Below, one piece after another: positions 47,436 to 60,173 of a DNA stretch of 64,000 bases; positions within the stretch are counted from its first letter, which is position 1, and the number at the start of each line of letters is the position of its first letter. The position numbers and the translations under genes are program-made. The notes under the pieces were generated by a model that was not told the origin of the DNA, did no database searches, and worked only from the letters and a program-made list of their open reading frames with translations. This stretch comes from Noviherbaspirillum suwonense (GTDB lineage: Bacteria > Pseudomonadota > Gammaproteobacteria > Burkholderiales > Burkholderiaceae_D), in the NCBI RefSeq assembly GCF_900182955.1, contig NZ_FXUL01000016.1, positions 83,201-147,200 on the forward strand, in the 5' to 3' direction.

Positions 47436-48599
47436 CTATGCGCCGGCCCTGTGCCATATCCTCAGTCCCCTGCGCCGCGGCAGCGACGCTGCCTGCCCGA
47501 TCGCATCCAGATACTTGCGTATGACCAGCGCCTCGTCGAATTCGGCTTCGACCTTGCGCCTGCCGGCCGCGCCCATGCGCTGCCGGCCCGCCAGCGGCAT
47601 GGACGCCATGCCGAGCATGGCCCGCGCCAGGTCGGCCGCATCGCGCGCCTCGCACAGCAGCCCGTTGACGCCGTCCTCGACCACGTCGACGCAGCCGGGC
47701 ACCCGGCTGGCCACGATGGGCCGGGCCATTGCCGCGGCCTCCAGCAGCGTGCGCGGCACGCCTTCGCGATAGGACGGCAGAACGACGCAGTCCGCCGCCG
47801 CCAGATACGGCCGCACGTCGTCGGCCGCGCCGAGGTACTCGACCAGACCTTCGGCATGCCAGGCGGCGATCGCGTCCGGCGACACGCTGTTGGGATTGGC
47901 GGCGTTGACCGGCCCCAGCAGCTGGAAGCGCGCATCGGGCAGCTGGCGGCGCACGATGCGCGCCGCCTCCGCATACTCGACCACGCCCTTGTTGACCAGC
48001 ATCCGCCCGACCAGCAGGAAGCGAAACCGCGAGCCGTCGCCGCTCACCGGCGCTGCCTGGTAGCGGCCCGGCGCAATGCCGGAGCCGGGCAGCAGGTCGC
48101 TCACGTCGTCGCCGGCCAGGCCGCCATCGATGAACAGCCGGTGGTCATGGGGGTTCTGGAAGAACACCTTGGACGAGCGACGCAGCGCCGTGCGATACAG
48201 CAGCCGCGCGACCCGCGTGACGACGCTGTCGTCGATGAAGGCCGCGCCCAGGCCGGCGATGTTGTTGATCACCGGGATGCCCAGCAGCTGCGCCGCCATC
48301 GACCCGTAGACATTGGGCTTGATGGTGTAGCCGAGGTAGGCCACCGGCGCCTGCGCGCGCAGCAGGGTGACGTAGCGCAGCAGCAGCTGCAGGTCGCGGC
48401 CCGGATGGGTGCCGTTGCTGTCCATCGGCAGGTCGACGAACTCGCAGCCTGCCTGGACCAGCCGCGGCGCATAGCTGTCGGCCGGGGCCGCCACCACCGC
48501 CCGGTAGCCGTTGCGCATGATGGCGTCGAGCAGGCCGGCCCTGAAGTTCCACGCATTCCAGGCGGTATTGACCGAGAGCAGGACGGTTGGCTGCGTCAT
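47436..48599 (-). CDS. Glycosyltransferase family 4
   Basis: 387 residues with a GT-B fold: N-terminal acceptor domain (LLSVNTAWNAWNFR, NNIAGLGAAFID) and C-terminal donor domain with the EGVPRTLLEAAAMARPIVA motif whose Glu contacts the nucleotide sugar. It resembles CapM/PglA-type transferases that add HexNAc sugars to lipid-linked intermediates. Its ATG overlaps the acyltransferase stop (ATGA). The frame continues far upstream, but only the ATG at 48599 fits the fold. Confidence 0.9.
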   Translation of the reverse strand: MTQPTVLLSVNTAWNAWNFRAGLLDAIMRNGYRAVVAAPADSYAPRLVQAGCEFVDLPMDSNGTHPGRDLQLLLRYVTLLRAQAPVAYLGYTIKPNVYGSMAAQLLGIPVINNIAGLGAAFIDDSVVTRVARLLYRTALRRSSKVFFQNPHDHRLFIDGGLAGDDVSDLLPGSGIAPGRYQAAPVSGDGSRFRFLLVGRMLVNKGVVEYAEAARIVRRQLPDARFQLLGPVNAANPNSVSPDAIAAWHAEGLVEYLGAADDVRPYLAAADCVVLPSYREGVPRTLLEAAAMARPIVASRVPGCVDVVEDGVNGLLCEARDAADLARAMLGMASMPLAGRQRMGAAGRRKVEAEFDEALVIRKYLDAIGQAASLPRRRGLRIWHRAGA

Positions 48600-49705
48600 G
48601 TTGCTTCCTTCTTCAGAACCGGCGGCGCAGCGGCGCCGCCCAGCGAATGGCCGAGCTGCAGGAAAGGCCGCTCGAGCTGCCGGTAGAGCAGGGCTGAAAA
48701 CACGGCGGTCAGCAGGAAGCCGAGCAGCGCGGCGGCGAAGCCGTGCGCGAGGTCGCCGACCAGCCCTGCGGCCACGTGCAGCCAGAAAGGATGGGCCAGG
48801 TAAAAGCTGTAGGAGACGCTGCCCAGCCATCGCACCGGCTTCCAGTTCAGCCAGCGGAACATGCACCAGCCCGGATAGCGGATCGCGAGCCAGAACATTG
48901 GGAACAGCGCGATGCCCTGCAATGAGTAGCGCAGCGACTTCTGGAAGAATGGCGCGCGGTACAGCAGCGTGCCCAGCAGCAGCGCCACCGCAAGCAGCAG
49001 GAGCGCCTGGGCGCCGTACGGCGGCGCGCTTGCGATCGCGGCCGGCGCATCCAGCACCGGGTTGCACCACACGCCCATGATGCAGCCGAACAGCAGGCTG
49101 TCGAGCCGGGTGTCGGTCGAATAAAAGAGATAGTCGCTGGCGACCGCATGATTGAGCGCGAGGGCGATCCGCCACATCAGCACCAGCACGCACATGCCGC
49201 CCAGCGTCGCCGCGACCCGGCGCAGCGGCATGCGGGCCGACAGGAACAGGAAGAGCATAGGGAAGACCAGGTAGAAATGCTCTTCCACCGCGAGCGACCA
49301 CAGCACCGACGTATGGGGCGCAAGGCCGGCGTCGGAACCGGTGACGACGATGTAGTAGTTGGTCAGGTGCAGGAACTGCGCCAGCACCGCTATCGTTTCG
49401 ACCTCTCCCATCTCGTGCATGACCATGGCGAACAGCAGCATTGCGATCAGCATGAAATACATGGGCGGGAAGATCCTGCAGGCCCGGCGCAGGTAGAAGC
49501 GGCGCAGGCTGACGCTGCCGCAGGCTTCGCGTTCGCGCCGCAGCAGCGTCGTGATCAGGAAGCCGCTGAGGAAGAAGAAGACCGTCACCCCGAGGCCGCC
49601 CGGCATGGGCGCGCTGCCGAACGCATGGCTGGAGAACACCAGCATCGCCGCGGCGGCGCGGATGCCGTCGAGCGAAGCAATGTGGCGCAGTGCGGTGGCG
49701 GCCAT
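48596..49705 (-). CDS. Membrane O-acyltransferase (acyltransferase 3 family)
   Basis: 369 residues and about ten hydrophobic segments. Family motifs: SLDGIRAAAAMLVFSSHAF at the start with the essential His, SGFLITTLL, LWSLAVEEHFYL and RLDSLLFG. OafA-like enzymes O-acetylate surface polysaccharides. The ATG at 49705 is the natural start; earlier codons read through low-complexity sequence. Overlaps the next glycosyltransferase gene by 4 bases. Confidence 0.9.
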   Translation of the reverse strand: MAATALRHIASLDGIRAAAAMLVFSSHAFGSAPMPGGLGVTVFFFLSGFLITTLLRREREACGSVSLRRFYLRRACRIFPPMYFMLIAMLLFAMVMHEMGEVETIAVLAQFLHLTNYYIVVTGSDAGLAPHTSVLWSLAVEEHFYLVFPMLFLFLSARMPLRRVAATLGGMCVLVLMWRIALALNHAVASDYLFYSTDTRLDSLLFGCIMGVWCNPVLDAPAAIASAPPYGAQALLLLAVALLLGTLLYRAPFFQKSLRYSLQGIALFPMFWLAIRYPGWCMFRWLNWKPVRWLGSVSYSFYLAHPFWLHVAAGLVGDLAHGFAAALLGFLLTAVFSALLYRQLERPFLQLGHSLGGAAAPPVLKKEAT

Positions 49706-49746
49706 GGCGCTTGTCGTCCTTCGCTTTGTGTCCCGGTTCGCGTCGC

Positions 49747-51750
49747 TCAGGGCGCCGCATGCTGGTGCTGCCGGTACTGCTGATGTTGCTGGTGTTCCAG
49801 CCAGGCCTGGAACATCAGCACGCTCCACAATGCGTACTGCCAGTTGCGCTGGCCGGACTGGTGCTCGCGCCAGCGGCGCGAGATCGGCTCGGGATCGAAA
49901 TAGCCTTCGCGCCGCAATCGGGACTCGTCGAGCAGCGCCGCGGCCCAGTCGCGCAGCGGCCCGCGCAGCCAGAGGCCGACCGGTATGCCGAAACCCATCT
50001 TCGGGCGCTCGATCAGGGCCGCCGGCACATGCCGGTACAGCACCTGGCGCAGCGCCCACTTGGTGACGCCGCCGCGCAGCTTCATGCTGCCCGGCAGGCT
50101 CATCGCGAACTCCACGACTTCATGGTCGAGGAAGGGCACGCGGGTTTCCAGCGACACGCCCATCGCAGCCCGGTCGACCTTGACCAGGATGTCGTCGGGC
50201 AGGTAGAGCAGCATGTCCAGCGCCATCATGCGCTGCATGTCGTCGAAGCCGTTCATGCGCGCGGACAGCTCCTTCATCGACGGGCCGGGCTCGCGGCCGC
50301 GCACGACGATGACGCCGGGATCGGGCCAGTGCGAGGTCAGGCCGAGGTACAGGTCGTCGATGGAGCCGCTGTCGAGGATGCCGGCGCCCTTGTGCAGCTT
50401 GTCGCCGACATTGGCGAACTGCAGCGACGGCGGCAGCAGCGGCGCCATCATCGCGGCCATGCGGTTCCACGCATGCGGCGGCACGCTGGTCAGCAGGCGC
50501 GCCGCCATGCGCCGCCAGGACAGCGGCCGCGCCCGCAGCCGGCCCCACAGCCGCGCGGTCATGCTGTAGCGGTTGTAGCCGCAGAAGAGTTCGTCGCCGG
50601 CGTCGCCCGACAGCGACACGGTGACATGGCGGCGCGCGAGCCGGGACACCAGGAAGGTGGGGATCTGCGACGAGTCGGAGAAAGGCTCGCTGAAGAGGAC
50701 CGGCAGCTGCGGTATCACCGCCTGCGTCTCCGCGGCGCTGACATACAGCTCGGTATGGTCGGTGCCCAGGTGCGCGGCCACTGCCTTCGCATGCTGCGCC
50801 TCGTTGTACTGCGCCTCGTGGAAGCCGATGGAGAAGGTGCGCACCGGCTGCGACGACTGCGCCTGCATCAGCGCCACCACGGTGGACGAATCGACGCCGC
50901 CGGACAGGAAGGCGCCGAGCGGCACGTCGGCCATCATCTGCCGCCCCACCGCCTTCGACAGCACCGCCTCGAGCGCGTCGACGCCCTGCTCCGGCGTGCC
51001 CTCGAAAGGCTGCGCAATGCCGTGCCGGTAGCTGTCGATGCCGGACCAGTAGACCGTCTCGCGCGCGATGCCGTCCATCAGCCCGATGGTCAGCAGCCGG
51101 CCGGCGGGCAGCTTGGCGATGCCCTGGTAGATCGAATGCGGCGCAGGGATGTAGTTGTAGCGCATCAGCTGCGTGAGCGCGTCGCGGTCGATGGCGTTCT
51201 CGAAGCGCGGGTGGCGGCGCAGCGCCGCCAGGTCGGAACCGAACAGGAAGACCCGCCCGTCGTGCCATCCCTGCCAGCCGTAGTAGAGCGGCTTCTCGCC
51301 CAGCCGGTCGCGCGCAAGCGTCAGCGTCGCGCTTGCCGCGTCCCATGCGGCAAAGGCGAACATGCCGACCGCCCGTTCGACCGTCGCCCGCACGCCCCAC
51401 GCGTCGAAGCAGGCCAGCAGGGTCTCGGTGTCCGAATGGCCGCGCCAGCATGGCGCCGCGCCCTGCGCCAGCAGCCGGTCGCGCAGCTCGCCGTGGTTGT
51501 AGATCTCGCCGTTGAAGACGATGGTCCAGCGGCCGCTGGCCGACGGCATCGGCTGGTGCCCGGCAGGAGACAGGTCGACGATGGCAAGGCGCCGGTGCCC
51601 CAGCGCGACGCGCGAGCGGGCGTCGAGCCAGTGGCCGGCGTCGTCCGGGCCGCGCCGCTCCAGCGCATCCGTCATCCGCCGCAGCGTGTCCGCATTCGCG
51701 CCGCCCTCACCCCAGCCCGCGCCCCCGAGAAAGCCTGCGATTCCGCACAT
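49747..51750 (-). CDS. Asparagine synthetase-like glutamine amidotransferase
   Basis: 667 residues: class II glutaminase with the N-terminal nucleophile Cys2 (MCGIAGF), FNGEIYNH (80-87) and GEKPLYYG, then a synthetase domain with the ATP pyrophosphatase loop SGGVDSS (283-289) and SGDAGDELFCGYNRY. In surface-glycan loci such homologues are thought to amidate uronic acids (for example WbmI in Bordetella). Here the locus also makes a UDP-HexNAc uronic acid, so amidation of that sugar is the favoured role; asparagine synthesis is the alternative. The stop of the neighbouring glycosyltransferase lies two bases upstream of its ATG. Confidence 0.92.
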   Translation of the reverse strand: MCGIAGFLGGAGWGEGGANADTLRRMTDALERRGPDDAGHWLDARSRVALGHRRLAIVDLSPAGHQPMPSASGRWTIVFNGEIYNHGELRDRLLAQGAAPCWRGHSDTETLLACFDAWGVRATVERAVGMFAFAAWDAASATLTLARDRLGEKPLYYGWQGWHDGRVFLFGSDLAALRRHPRFENAIDRDALTQLMRYNYIPAPHSIYQGIAKLPAGRLLTIGLMDGIARETVYWSGIDSYRHGIAQPFEGTPEQGVDALEAVLSKAVGRQMMADVPLGAFLSGGVDSSTVVALMQAQSSQPVRTFSIGFHEAQYNEAQHAKAVAAHLGTDHTELYVSAAETQAVIPQLPVLFSEPFSDSSQIPTFLVSRLARRHVTVSLSGDAGDELFCGYNRYSMTARLWGRLRARPLSWRRMAARLLTSVPPHAWNRMAAMMAPLLPPSLQFANVGDKLHKGAGILDSGSIDDLYLGLTSHWPDPGVIVVRGREPGPSMKELSARMNGFDDMQRMMALDMLLYLPDDILVKVDRAAMGVSLETRVPFLDHEVVEFAMSLPGSMKLRGGVTKWALRQVLYRHVPAALIERPKMGFGIPVGLWLRGPLRDWAAALLDESRLRREGYFDPEPISRRWREHQSGQRNWQYALWSVLMFQAWLEHQQHQQYRQHQHAAP

Positions 51751-51751
51751 G

Positions 51752-52876
51752 TCAGGTCCCGCCTTCCATCACTCTGCTGTAGACGTTCTCGAAACGCTCG
51801 AGGGTATGCCGCACGGTGAAGCGCTCATGCACGCGTGCCCGTCCGCGCAGCCCGAGCGCGCGCCGCGCGTCGGGACCTAGGCGCAGCATCCGGTCGAGGC
51901 CGGCCGCCAGCGCCGCGGTGTCCTCGCGCGGCACCACCATGCCGGTGTCGGCCACCAGCAGCGCGGTGTCGCCGACATCGGTGACCACGCACGGCACGCC
52001 GGCCGTCATCGCTTCGCCCACCACGACCGGAAAGCCCTCGTTGCGCGAGGACAGGCAGAACACGTCCATCGCGGCCAGGCAGACCAGCGCATCGGCCCGT
52101 TCCCGCACCAGCGTAAAGCGCTCCGCATGCCCGGTCGCGGCTGTCCACGCGTCCAGCTGCGCGCGCTCGTCGTCGTTGCGATGGCCTATCATCACGAAGC
52201 GCAGCTCTGGATGGGCCGGGGCCAGCAGGCCGGCGGCGCGGATGAAATTCTCCAGGTCCTTGTCGGGGTCGAAGCGGCCGAGGTTGCCGACCACGACGTG
52301 CGTATCGTCGAAGCCCCACTGCGCTCGCAACGTCATGCGCTGCAATGCGCCGACCGCCGGCGACTGGTTGAAGCCGTTATGCACGACCACCATGCGCTGG
52401 CTGTCGTAGCCCTTCTCGACATGCGACCGGCGCGACGCGTCGGCGACGCAGACGATGGTGTGCGGCACGCGGCCGGACAGCCATGCGCAGAGCCGCCGCA
52501 CGACCGCGGTGGCGCGCGGCGCATGCGCAATCCCGGTGGTGCGTATGCCCCATATCACGTTGCGGTTGCCCGCGAGCCGCGCGGCCAGGCCGCCGACCAG
52601 GTCGGCGTGATACATCCAGGTCTGGACGATGTCGGGCCGCGCCGCGCGCAGGATGCGCACCAGCTGCAGGAAGCTGCTTACAGGCGCGCGGCGCAGGTCG
52701 ACCTGCGCGACATCGATGCCTGCCTTCCTGAACACCGGCAGCATGGTCCCGCCGGGCAGCAGGGTCACGACCCTGTGATGGTACCTGCCCTTCGCGGAGC
52801 CATCGATCAGCCTGAACAGCGCGGTCTCTGCGCCGCCAGTGTCGAGGCCGGTGATCACATGAAGGACGGTAGGCAT
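51752..52876 (-). CDS. Glycosyltransferase family 4
   Basis: 374 residues, GT-B fold: TGLDTGGAETALFRL in the N-terminal loop that positions the acceptor, QTWMYHADLVGGLAARL, GRFDPDKDLENFIRAA and the donor motif RNEGFPVVVGEAMTAG. The ATG at 52876 follows AGGGAGA. Likely adds one residue to the repeat unit. Confidence 0.92.
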   Translation of the reverse strand: MPTVLHVITGLDTGGAETALFRLIDGSAKGRYHHRVVTLLPGGTMLPVFRKAGIDVAQVDLRRAPVSSFLQLVRILRAARPDIVQTWMYHADLVGGLAARLAGNRNVIWGIRTTGIAHAPRATAVVRRLCAWLSGRVPHTIVCVADASRRSHVEKGYDSQRMVVVHNGFNQSPAVGALQRMTLRAQWGFDDTHVVVGNLGRFDPDKDLENFIRAAGLLAPAHPELRFVMIGHRNDDERAQLDAWTAATGHAERFTLVRERADALVCLAAMDVFCLSSRNEGFPVVVGEAMTAGVPCVVTDVGDTALLVADTGMVVPREDTAALAAGLDRMLRLGPDARRALGLRGRARVHERFTVRHTLERFENVYSRVMEGGT

Positions 52877-52925
52877 CGTTCTTTTCTCCCTGCCGGTATG
52901 GGACCGGCATCTGTTCTTGGATTGA

Positions 52926-53897
52926 TCATGCATGCGCTTCCACCATGCCAACCTGCGATTTCGCAAATTCGCGCATGGTCATCGACGCCATGCCGTACTC
53001 GCCGCGCAGCATCGCGTAATGCTGCAGCACCGCTTCGAGCACGCGCATGTTCTCGGCCTGGTTCACGCCGAAGTTATGCGGGTGCCACCACAGGTGGAAC
53101 ATGCCGTCGCTGCGGGCTGCATCGGTCATCGCTTCGCGCAGGCGGCGCAGGCGCAGCGGCTCGATGCGCGCGAGCGGCCTCGACCATGGGCGCAGGAACA
53201 TGCTGGCCGGGACATTGACCAGTCGCCCTGCAGCGGCGCCGGCCTTCGAGGTCGCACAGCGCAGCGGCAGCCACGCATCGGCGAGACGCACCGCGCGCCC
53301 GGCCAGGCCGCCGGGCGCTGCATGGCCGTTCCGGTAAAGCCAGTGATCGCTGTTGCCGCGGAAGACCTCGATGCCGCTTTTATCCAGCGTGTCGAGATAG
53401 TCGGCATGGACCTGGTTGCGAGGCAGCACCAGGCTTTGCAGCCGGACCCCGAGTTCGCCCGCGACCTCGGCGGCGAGACGCATGTCGGCCGCGAACTGGT
53501 CGGGCGCGGCGCCCTCCTCGTTGCACAGGTAATGGCTGTAGGTATGGCTTGCAAGCTCCTGGCCCGGCGTCTCCAGTATCCGCTGCACCAGCGGCCTGCC
53601 GAAGAACAGTCGCGGATGGCTGCGCGCCATGTCGGCATGGCGGTAGGCCGACAACGCCGGATTGCGATAGGCCGGCATGATGTCGGGGCGCAGCGCGCGC
53701 CACTGTTCGAAGTCGCGGCACATCAGCATGCCGACCGTGGCCCAGGTCGCGTTCACCCTGTAGCGCCTGAACAGCGACAGCATGGCCGGGACCGCTTCCC
53801 ATTCGCCGTCGACGTTGGGCCCGTAGTCCTTGATGGCGGCGATATCGGCGACGCCCCAGAACAGTTCGAAGTCCAGCGAGATGACGAAGGTGGACAA
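52926..53897 (-). CDS. Polysaccharide deacetylase-family protein
   Basis: 323 residues without a signal peptide, so cytoplasmic. The family motifs are in a variant form: SLDFELFWG at the start (Asp and Glu instead of DDG) and SHTYSH with two histidines as metal ligands; HLWWHPHNFG near the end resembles motif 5. Related proteins are common in O-antigen and exopolysaccharide loci, where they may deacetylate a lipid-linked or nucleotide aminosugar. Different from the secreted deacetylase-like protein at 8633. Confidence 0.85.
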   Translation of the reverse strand: MSTFVISLDFELFWGVADIAAIKDYGPNVDGEWEAVPAMLSLFRRYRVNATWATVGMLMCRDFEQWRALRPDIMPAYRNPALSAYRHADMARSHPRLFFGRPLVQRILETPGQELASHTYSHYLCNEEGAAPDQFAADMRLAAEVAGELGVRLQSLVLPRNQVHADYLDTLDKSGIEVFRGNSDHWLYRNGHAAPGGLAGRAVRLADAWLPLRCATSKAGAAAGRLVNVPASMFLRPWSRPLARIEPLRLRRLREAMTDAARSDGMFHLWWHPHNFGVNQAENMRVLEAVLQHYAMLRGEYGMASMTMREFAKSQVGMVEAHA

Positions 53898-53904
53898 GGT
53901 AGCG

Positions 53905-55209
53905 TTACTGCATCCGAAGGTGGCGGCGCGCGGCGGCGCCGGGGACTGCTGCGCGCGAAGCGCCGTCGCGCTGCGCCAGCAGCGAGAACGTCAGCAGCCA
54001 GTAGGGGAAGTCGAACATGTTGTGGGTGAAGAAGGTCATCACGCAGAACAGCAGGATGACGGCGGCCTGCATGGTCCGGTCCTCGAAATAGCGGCCGCGC
54101 ACCAGCACTGCCAGCAGCCACAGCCACATGACGACGCCGGCGATGCCGTACTCGGCCGCCAGCGACACCAGCTGGTTATGCGTGCTCACCGGTTGCGCCC
54201 AGAGCCGGCTGTAGCCGCCGTCGGTGACGCCGGCGCCGGCGCCGGTGAGCGGGTTGCTGGAGAACGCTTCCCAGCCGGCGCGCAGCACCGCTTCGCGCTC
54301 CAGCGCGCTGTCGTCGTTGAGCCGCGCCTGCGAGAAGAACAGCAGCCGGTGCTGGATGTTGTCCAGCGCATCGGTGAAGTCGGTGCGCTTGCTGATGTAG
54401 CTTTCCAGCCCGCCCATCAGCAGCGGCAGCGCGAGGACGGCCAGCGCGGCGACCGCGCTGAAGGCCGGCAGCCGCCGTTTCGCCATCAGGAACACCAGCA
54501 GGATGAGCCACGCCAGCATGGCCGCGCGCGTGAAGGTCAGCAGCACGCCGATGCCGGCCAGCAGGATCAGCGGCGTGCGATAGCGCTTGGCCACCAGCGG
54601 ACAGGCCATCAGGAAGGCCAGCAGCACCGCTTCGCCGGCGATGGTGGGATTGATGAAGGTGCCGGCGGCGCGACCCGGCACCGCGCCCGGCGTGTCGACC
54701 GGATACAGCAGGCCCGGATACAGGAAGTCGGTGATGACCAGCACCGGCAGCAGCACGGCCAGGAAAACGAACACGCGCTCCCAGCCGCTCGAACGCATCC
54801 GGCTGAACACGAAGCCGAGCAAGATGACCATGGCGACCGCCTGCATGCGGAACACCACCAGCGCCTCGCTGCGCGCATTGATGTTGCTGTCGTTGCTGAG
54901 CAGGTGCAACAGGTTCAGCGTGAGCAGCGCGCATGCCCACAGCACGAACGGCGAAGTCAGGTAGGCGAGGAAGGCATTGAGCCGCGTCAGCAGCACCGGC
55001 AGCACCAGGGCGATGAAGCCAACATAGAACAGCTTGGGCAGCAGCCCCTTGTCCAGCGTGTAAGCAAACACCGGCAGGTGCAGGTAGATGCAGACCAGGA
55101 TCACCGGCAGCGCCAGGCCGGTCCAGGCCGCCAGCAGGCGGCCGTTGCGGCGGCCAAGCCGGGCGCCGGCCTGGTAGGAAATGCCCTGCAGCGCGGGAGT
55201 GCTCAACAT
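53905..55209 (-). CDS. O-antigen ligase/polymerase-family membrane protein
   Basis: 434 residues with about eleven hydrophobic segments and a large periplasmic loop containing the RAGWEAFSSNPLTGAGAGVTDGGY region, as in Wzy/WaaL-type proteins. In a locus with flippase, Wza and Wzc homologues it most likely polymerises the repeat unit (Wzy role). Ligase and polymerase cannot be separated by sequence. Confidence 0.88.
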   Translation of the reverse strand: MLSTPALQGISYQAGARLGRRNGRLLAAWTGLALPVILVCIYLHLPVFAYTLDKGLLPKLFYVGFIALVLPVLLTRLNAFLAYLTSPFVLWACALLTLNLLHLLSNDSNINARSEALVVFRMQAVAMVILLGFVFSRMRSSGWERVFVFLAVLLPVLVITDFLYPGLLYPVDTPGAVPGRAAGTFINPTIAGEAVLLAFLMACPLVAKRYRTPLILLAGIGVLLTFTRAAMLAWLILLVFLMAKRRLPAFSAVAALAVLALPLLMGGLESYISKRTDFTDALDNIQHRLLFFSQARLNDDSALEREAVLRAGWEAFSSNPLTGAGAGVTDGGYSRLWAQPVSTHNQLVSLAAEYGIAGVVMWLWLLAVLVRGRYFEDRTMQAAVILLFCVMTFFTHNMFDFPYWLLTFSLLAQRDGASRAAVPGAAARRHLRMQ

Positions 55210-55218
55210 GATCTCCCG

Positions 55219-56409
55219 TCAGGCCGCGCCGCCGCGCCGCAGCGGCGCCGGATGCGCGCCGTTGCCGTCGGCCGTGCGAACGGCGGCTGCTGCCGGGATC
55301 AGCGGTTCGGCGAACAGCGACTCCCACATGGCAGCCACCCGTTCGATCGAGAAGCGCTCGCGGGCGTCGACGGCCCGCGCGGCCAGGCGCGTGCGCAGGC
55401 CGTCGTCCGCCATCACCGTGGACAGCGCCACGCCCAGCGCGTCGGCATCGTCCGGCGGCACCAGCAGGCCGTCGACGCCATGGCGGATGATGTCGCGCGG
55501 ACCGGTGTCGCAGTCGAAGCTGACGGCCGGCAGCCCGTGCGCCATCGCCTCGGCCAGCGTGTTGGGAAACCCTTCGAAACGCGAGCTCATCACATACAGG
55601 TCGGCCCGTTCGTACCACTGCCCGGCATTGCCCACCACGCCCGGCAGGAACACCCGGTCCGTCAGCCGCAGCCGGTCGACCTGGGCCTGCAGCATCGCAT
55701 GCTGCGGCCCGGCGCCGAGGATGACCAGGTCCCAGTCCGGGTAGGCCGGCGCCATGCGCGCGAAGACATCGACCAGCACCGGAAAATTCTTCTGGTCGGC
55801 CAGCCGCCCCACGCCCAGCAGGATGCGCCGGCCCGGGCGGCACAGCACGTCCGGCGACAGCATCGGCTCCTGCAGCGGCAGAGGCCAGCCGGCGGCATTC
55901 GGTATCACCGGCGCCTGCCTGGCCGAGGTGTGCGCCATGATCCACTGCGCGCATTCGGGCGTCAGCGCGGCGACCGCGTGCAGCCGCCGGTAATGCATGC
56001 GCCGCAGCGCATTCCATACCGCGCCCAGCGAGACCTGCGCCGGGAAGATATGCTCGGACCCGACCGCGCAGAAGCGCGGCAGGCCGCGGCATGCCAGCGA
56101 CAGGATCACGTTGGCGTTGGTCATCATCGCCAGCGCGGCGTCGGGCTTGAAGTCGCGTATCACCTGCCGCAGCGAACGGATGCGGGCAATATTGCGGGTG
56201 GCCGCCTGCAGCAGGCCGCGGCTGTCGCCGGCCAGCCCGAAGCCGGCGCGCCGCACCCGTGGATCGAGCTGGTAGAAGTCGCGCGCCGTGGTCTCGACGG
56301 TGGCGATCATCACCTCCCAGCCGCGGCCGGCCCAGTGGTTGGCGAGGTTGGCGGCGACACGCTCGGCGCCGCCGGACTCGAGCGAATGGAGATAGATCAG
56401 CAATTTCAT
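55219..56409 (-). CDS. Glycosyltransferase family 4
   Basis: 396 residues, GT-B fold: LHSLESGGAERVAANLA at the N-terminus, GRLADQKNFPVLVDVFA and the donor motif SRFEGFPNTLAEAMAHG in the C-terminal domain, close to GalNAc/Glc transferases of the WbnH/PglJ group. Starts MKLLIYLHSLESGG. It is the first transferase gene after the flippase in transcription order. The sugar is not deducible. Confidence 0.92.
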   Translation of the reverse strand: MKLLIYLHSLESGGAERVAANLANHWAGRGWEVMIATVETTARDFYQLDPRVRRAGFGLAGDSRGLLQAATRNIARIRSLRQVIRDFKPDAALAMMTNANVILSLACRGLPRFCAVGSEHIFPAQVSLGAVWNALRRMHYRRLHAVAALTPECAQWIMAHTSARQAPVIPNAAGWPLPLQEPMLSPDVLCRPGRRILLGVGRLADQKNFPVLVDVFARMAPAYPDWDLVILGAGPQHAMLQAQVDRLRLTDRVFLPGVVGNAGQWYERADLYVMSSRFEGFPNTLAEAMAHGLPAVSFDCDTGPRDIIRHGVDGLLVPPDDADALGVALSTVMADDGLRTRLAARAVDARERFSIERVAAMWESLFAEPLIPAAAAVRTADGNGAHPAPLRRGGAA

Positions 56410-56424
56410 CGAGGCTTCCCGTCT

Positions 56425-57764
56425 TCAGTGGCTATCAGTGGCTTTATGAACATGCCTGGCATACAGAAACAGCATGGCGAAGGAACTGAGGTACATCACG
56501 CCGGTGGACAGCACGATGCCGCGCATGCCGAGCGCAGGCACCAGCAGCAGGCTCGCGCCGAGCTTGACCAGCAGGTTGATCGCCGCGCCCAGCGCCACCG
56601 CGCGATGGTGGCCGCGCGCGACCAGGCTCGACACCAGCACCAGCGCGGCGAAGAAGAACGGCATCTGCAGCGCGCCGTAGCGCAGCACGCCGGCCACCGC
56701 GGCCGTGCTGGCCGCGTCGAACGCGCCGCGCTCGAACACCAGTCGCACCGCGAGCGGCGCCAGCCACCAGACGGCCAGCGCGGCCAGCGCGCCCACGCCC
56801 AGCATGATCGCCACCCAGCGCACCGACACCTCGTGGATGCGGCCACCGCTGCCATGATGGGCGCGCGCAAACACCGGCAGCGTGGCGCGGCTCACGGCGG
56901 TGCCCCCCAGTCCCATCATCAGGGCCAGCAGGCGGTTGGCATAGCCGAGCGTGGACACCGCGCCGGTGCCCACGTGCACCGCGAACATCAGGTCGACGAT
57001 GTCGATCAGGCTCATCACCGCGTTCCCGGCCAGCATGACCGCGAAGCTCTGCCAGAACCAGCGCCAGGCCGGCGAGCTGGCGCCGAGGCGCGGCCGGGCG
57101 ATCTCGCCGCGCCTGGCCAGCGGCAGCGCAAGGCAGGCCAGGTGCAGCGCGAAACCGGCGACCGTGCCCCAGACCAGCGGCGCGATGCCGCCGTCGAGCA
57201 GCATGACCGCCGCCGCGATGGCCAGCGCCGGCACGCCTTCCAGCAGGGTGTTTGCATGCAGGCCCGCCGCCAGCATCCAGGCCGAGAACAGGCTGCTCAG
57301 CACGCCCAGCGGCAGCAGCAGCACCAGCGCGCGCGCGGCCTCGCCGGCCGACTTTGCCGCGGCGGGCGACAGGCCGACCCTGGGCGACGCGATCAGCATC
57401 GGCAGCGCCACCGCCGCCGCCAGCGCCAGCAGCAGACCCAGCGCCAGCGCGGCGCCCAGCAGCTCGCCGCGAAAGCGCGGCAGCGCCTGCGGCGCCTGCT
57501 CCCGCATCCGCGCGGCCAGCGGCACCAGCACCATCGTCAGCACGCCGAACCAGAGGGCCAGCGGCCAGCTGACCAGGTTGAGCACGAACAGGTAGCCGTC
57601 GACCTCGGCGCCGATGCCGTAGCGGTAGGCCACCGCCATTTCCTTGACCGCGCCGGACACCTTGCCCAACAGGACGAACAGGGTCACCCAGGCCATGCCG
57701 CGCACGATGGCGAGATGGTCCGGGTGGAAGGCCCTGATGCGGCTGTTGAAGGCAAGGAAAACGT

Positions 57765-57768
<4 letters not shown>
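56425..57768 (-). CDS. MurJ/MviN-like polysaccharide flippase (Wzx role)
   Basis: 447 residues, about 13-14 hydrophobic segments, with MurJ-type features ([53 protein letters not shown]). It should flip the lipid-linked repeat unit to the periplasm. The start is most likely TTG at 57768: GGGGAG lies 6 bases upstream and the TTG overlaps the epimerase stop (ATTGA), so translation is coupled; the first in-frame ATG would delete the N-terminal amphipathic segment. Confidence 0.88.
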
Positions 57769-60115
<2,347 letters not shown>

Positions 60116-60173
60116 GAAATGCTCTCCCGTGCTTGATGAACAGACCCGGCGACGTGCCGTTCGAATTGCGCCG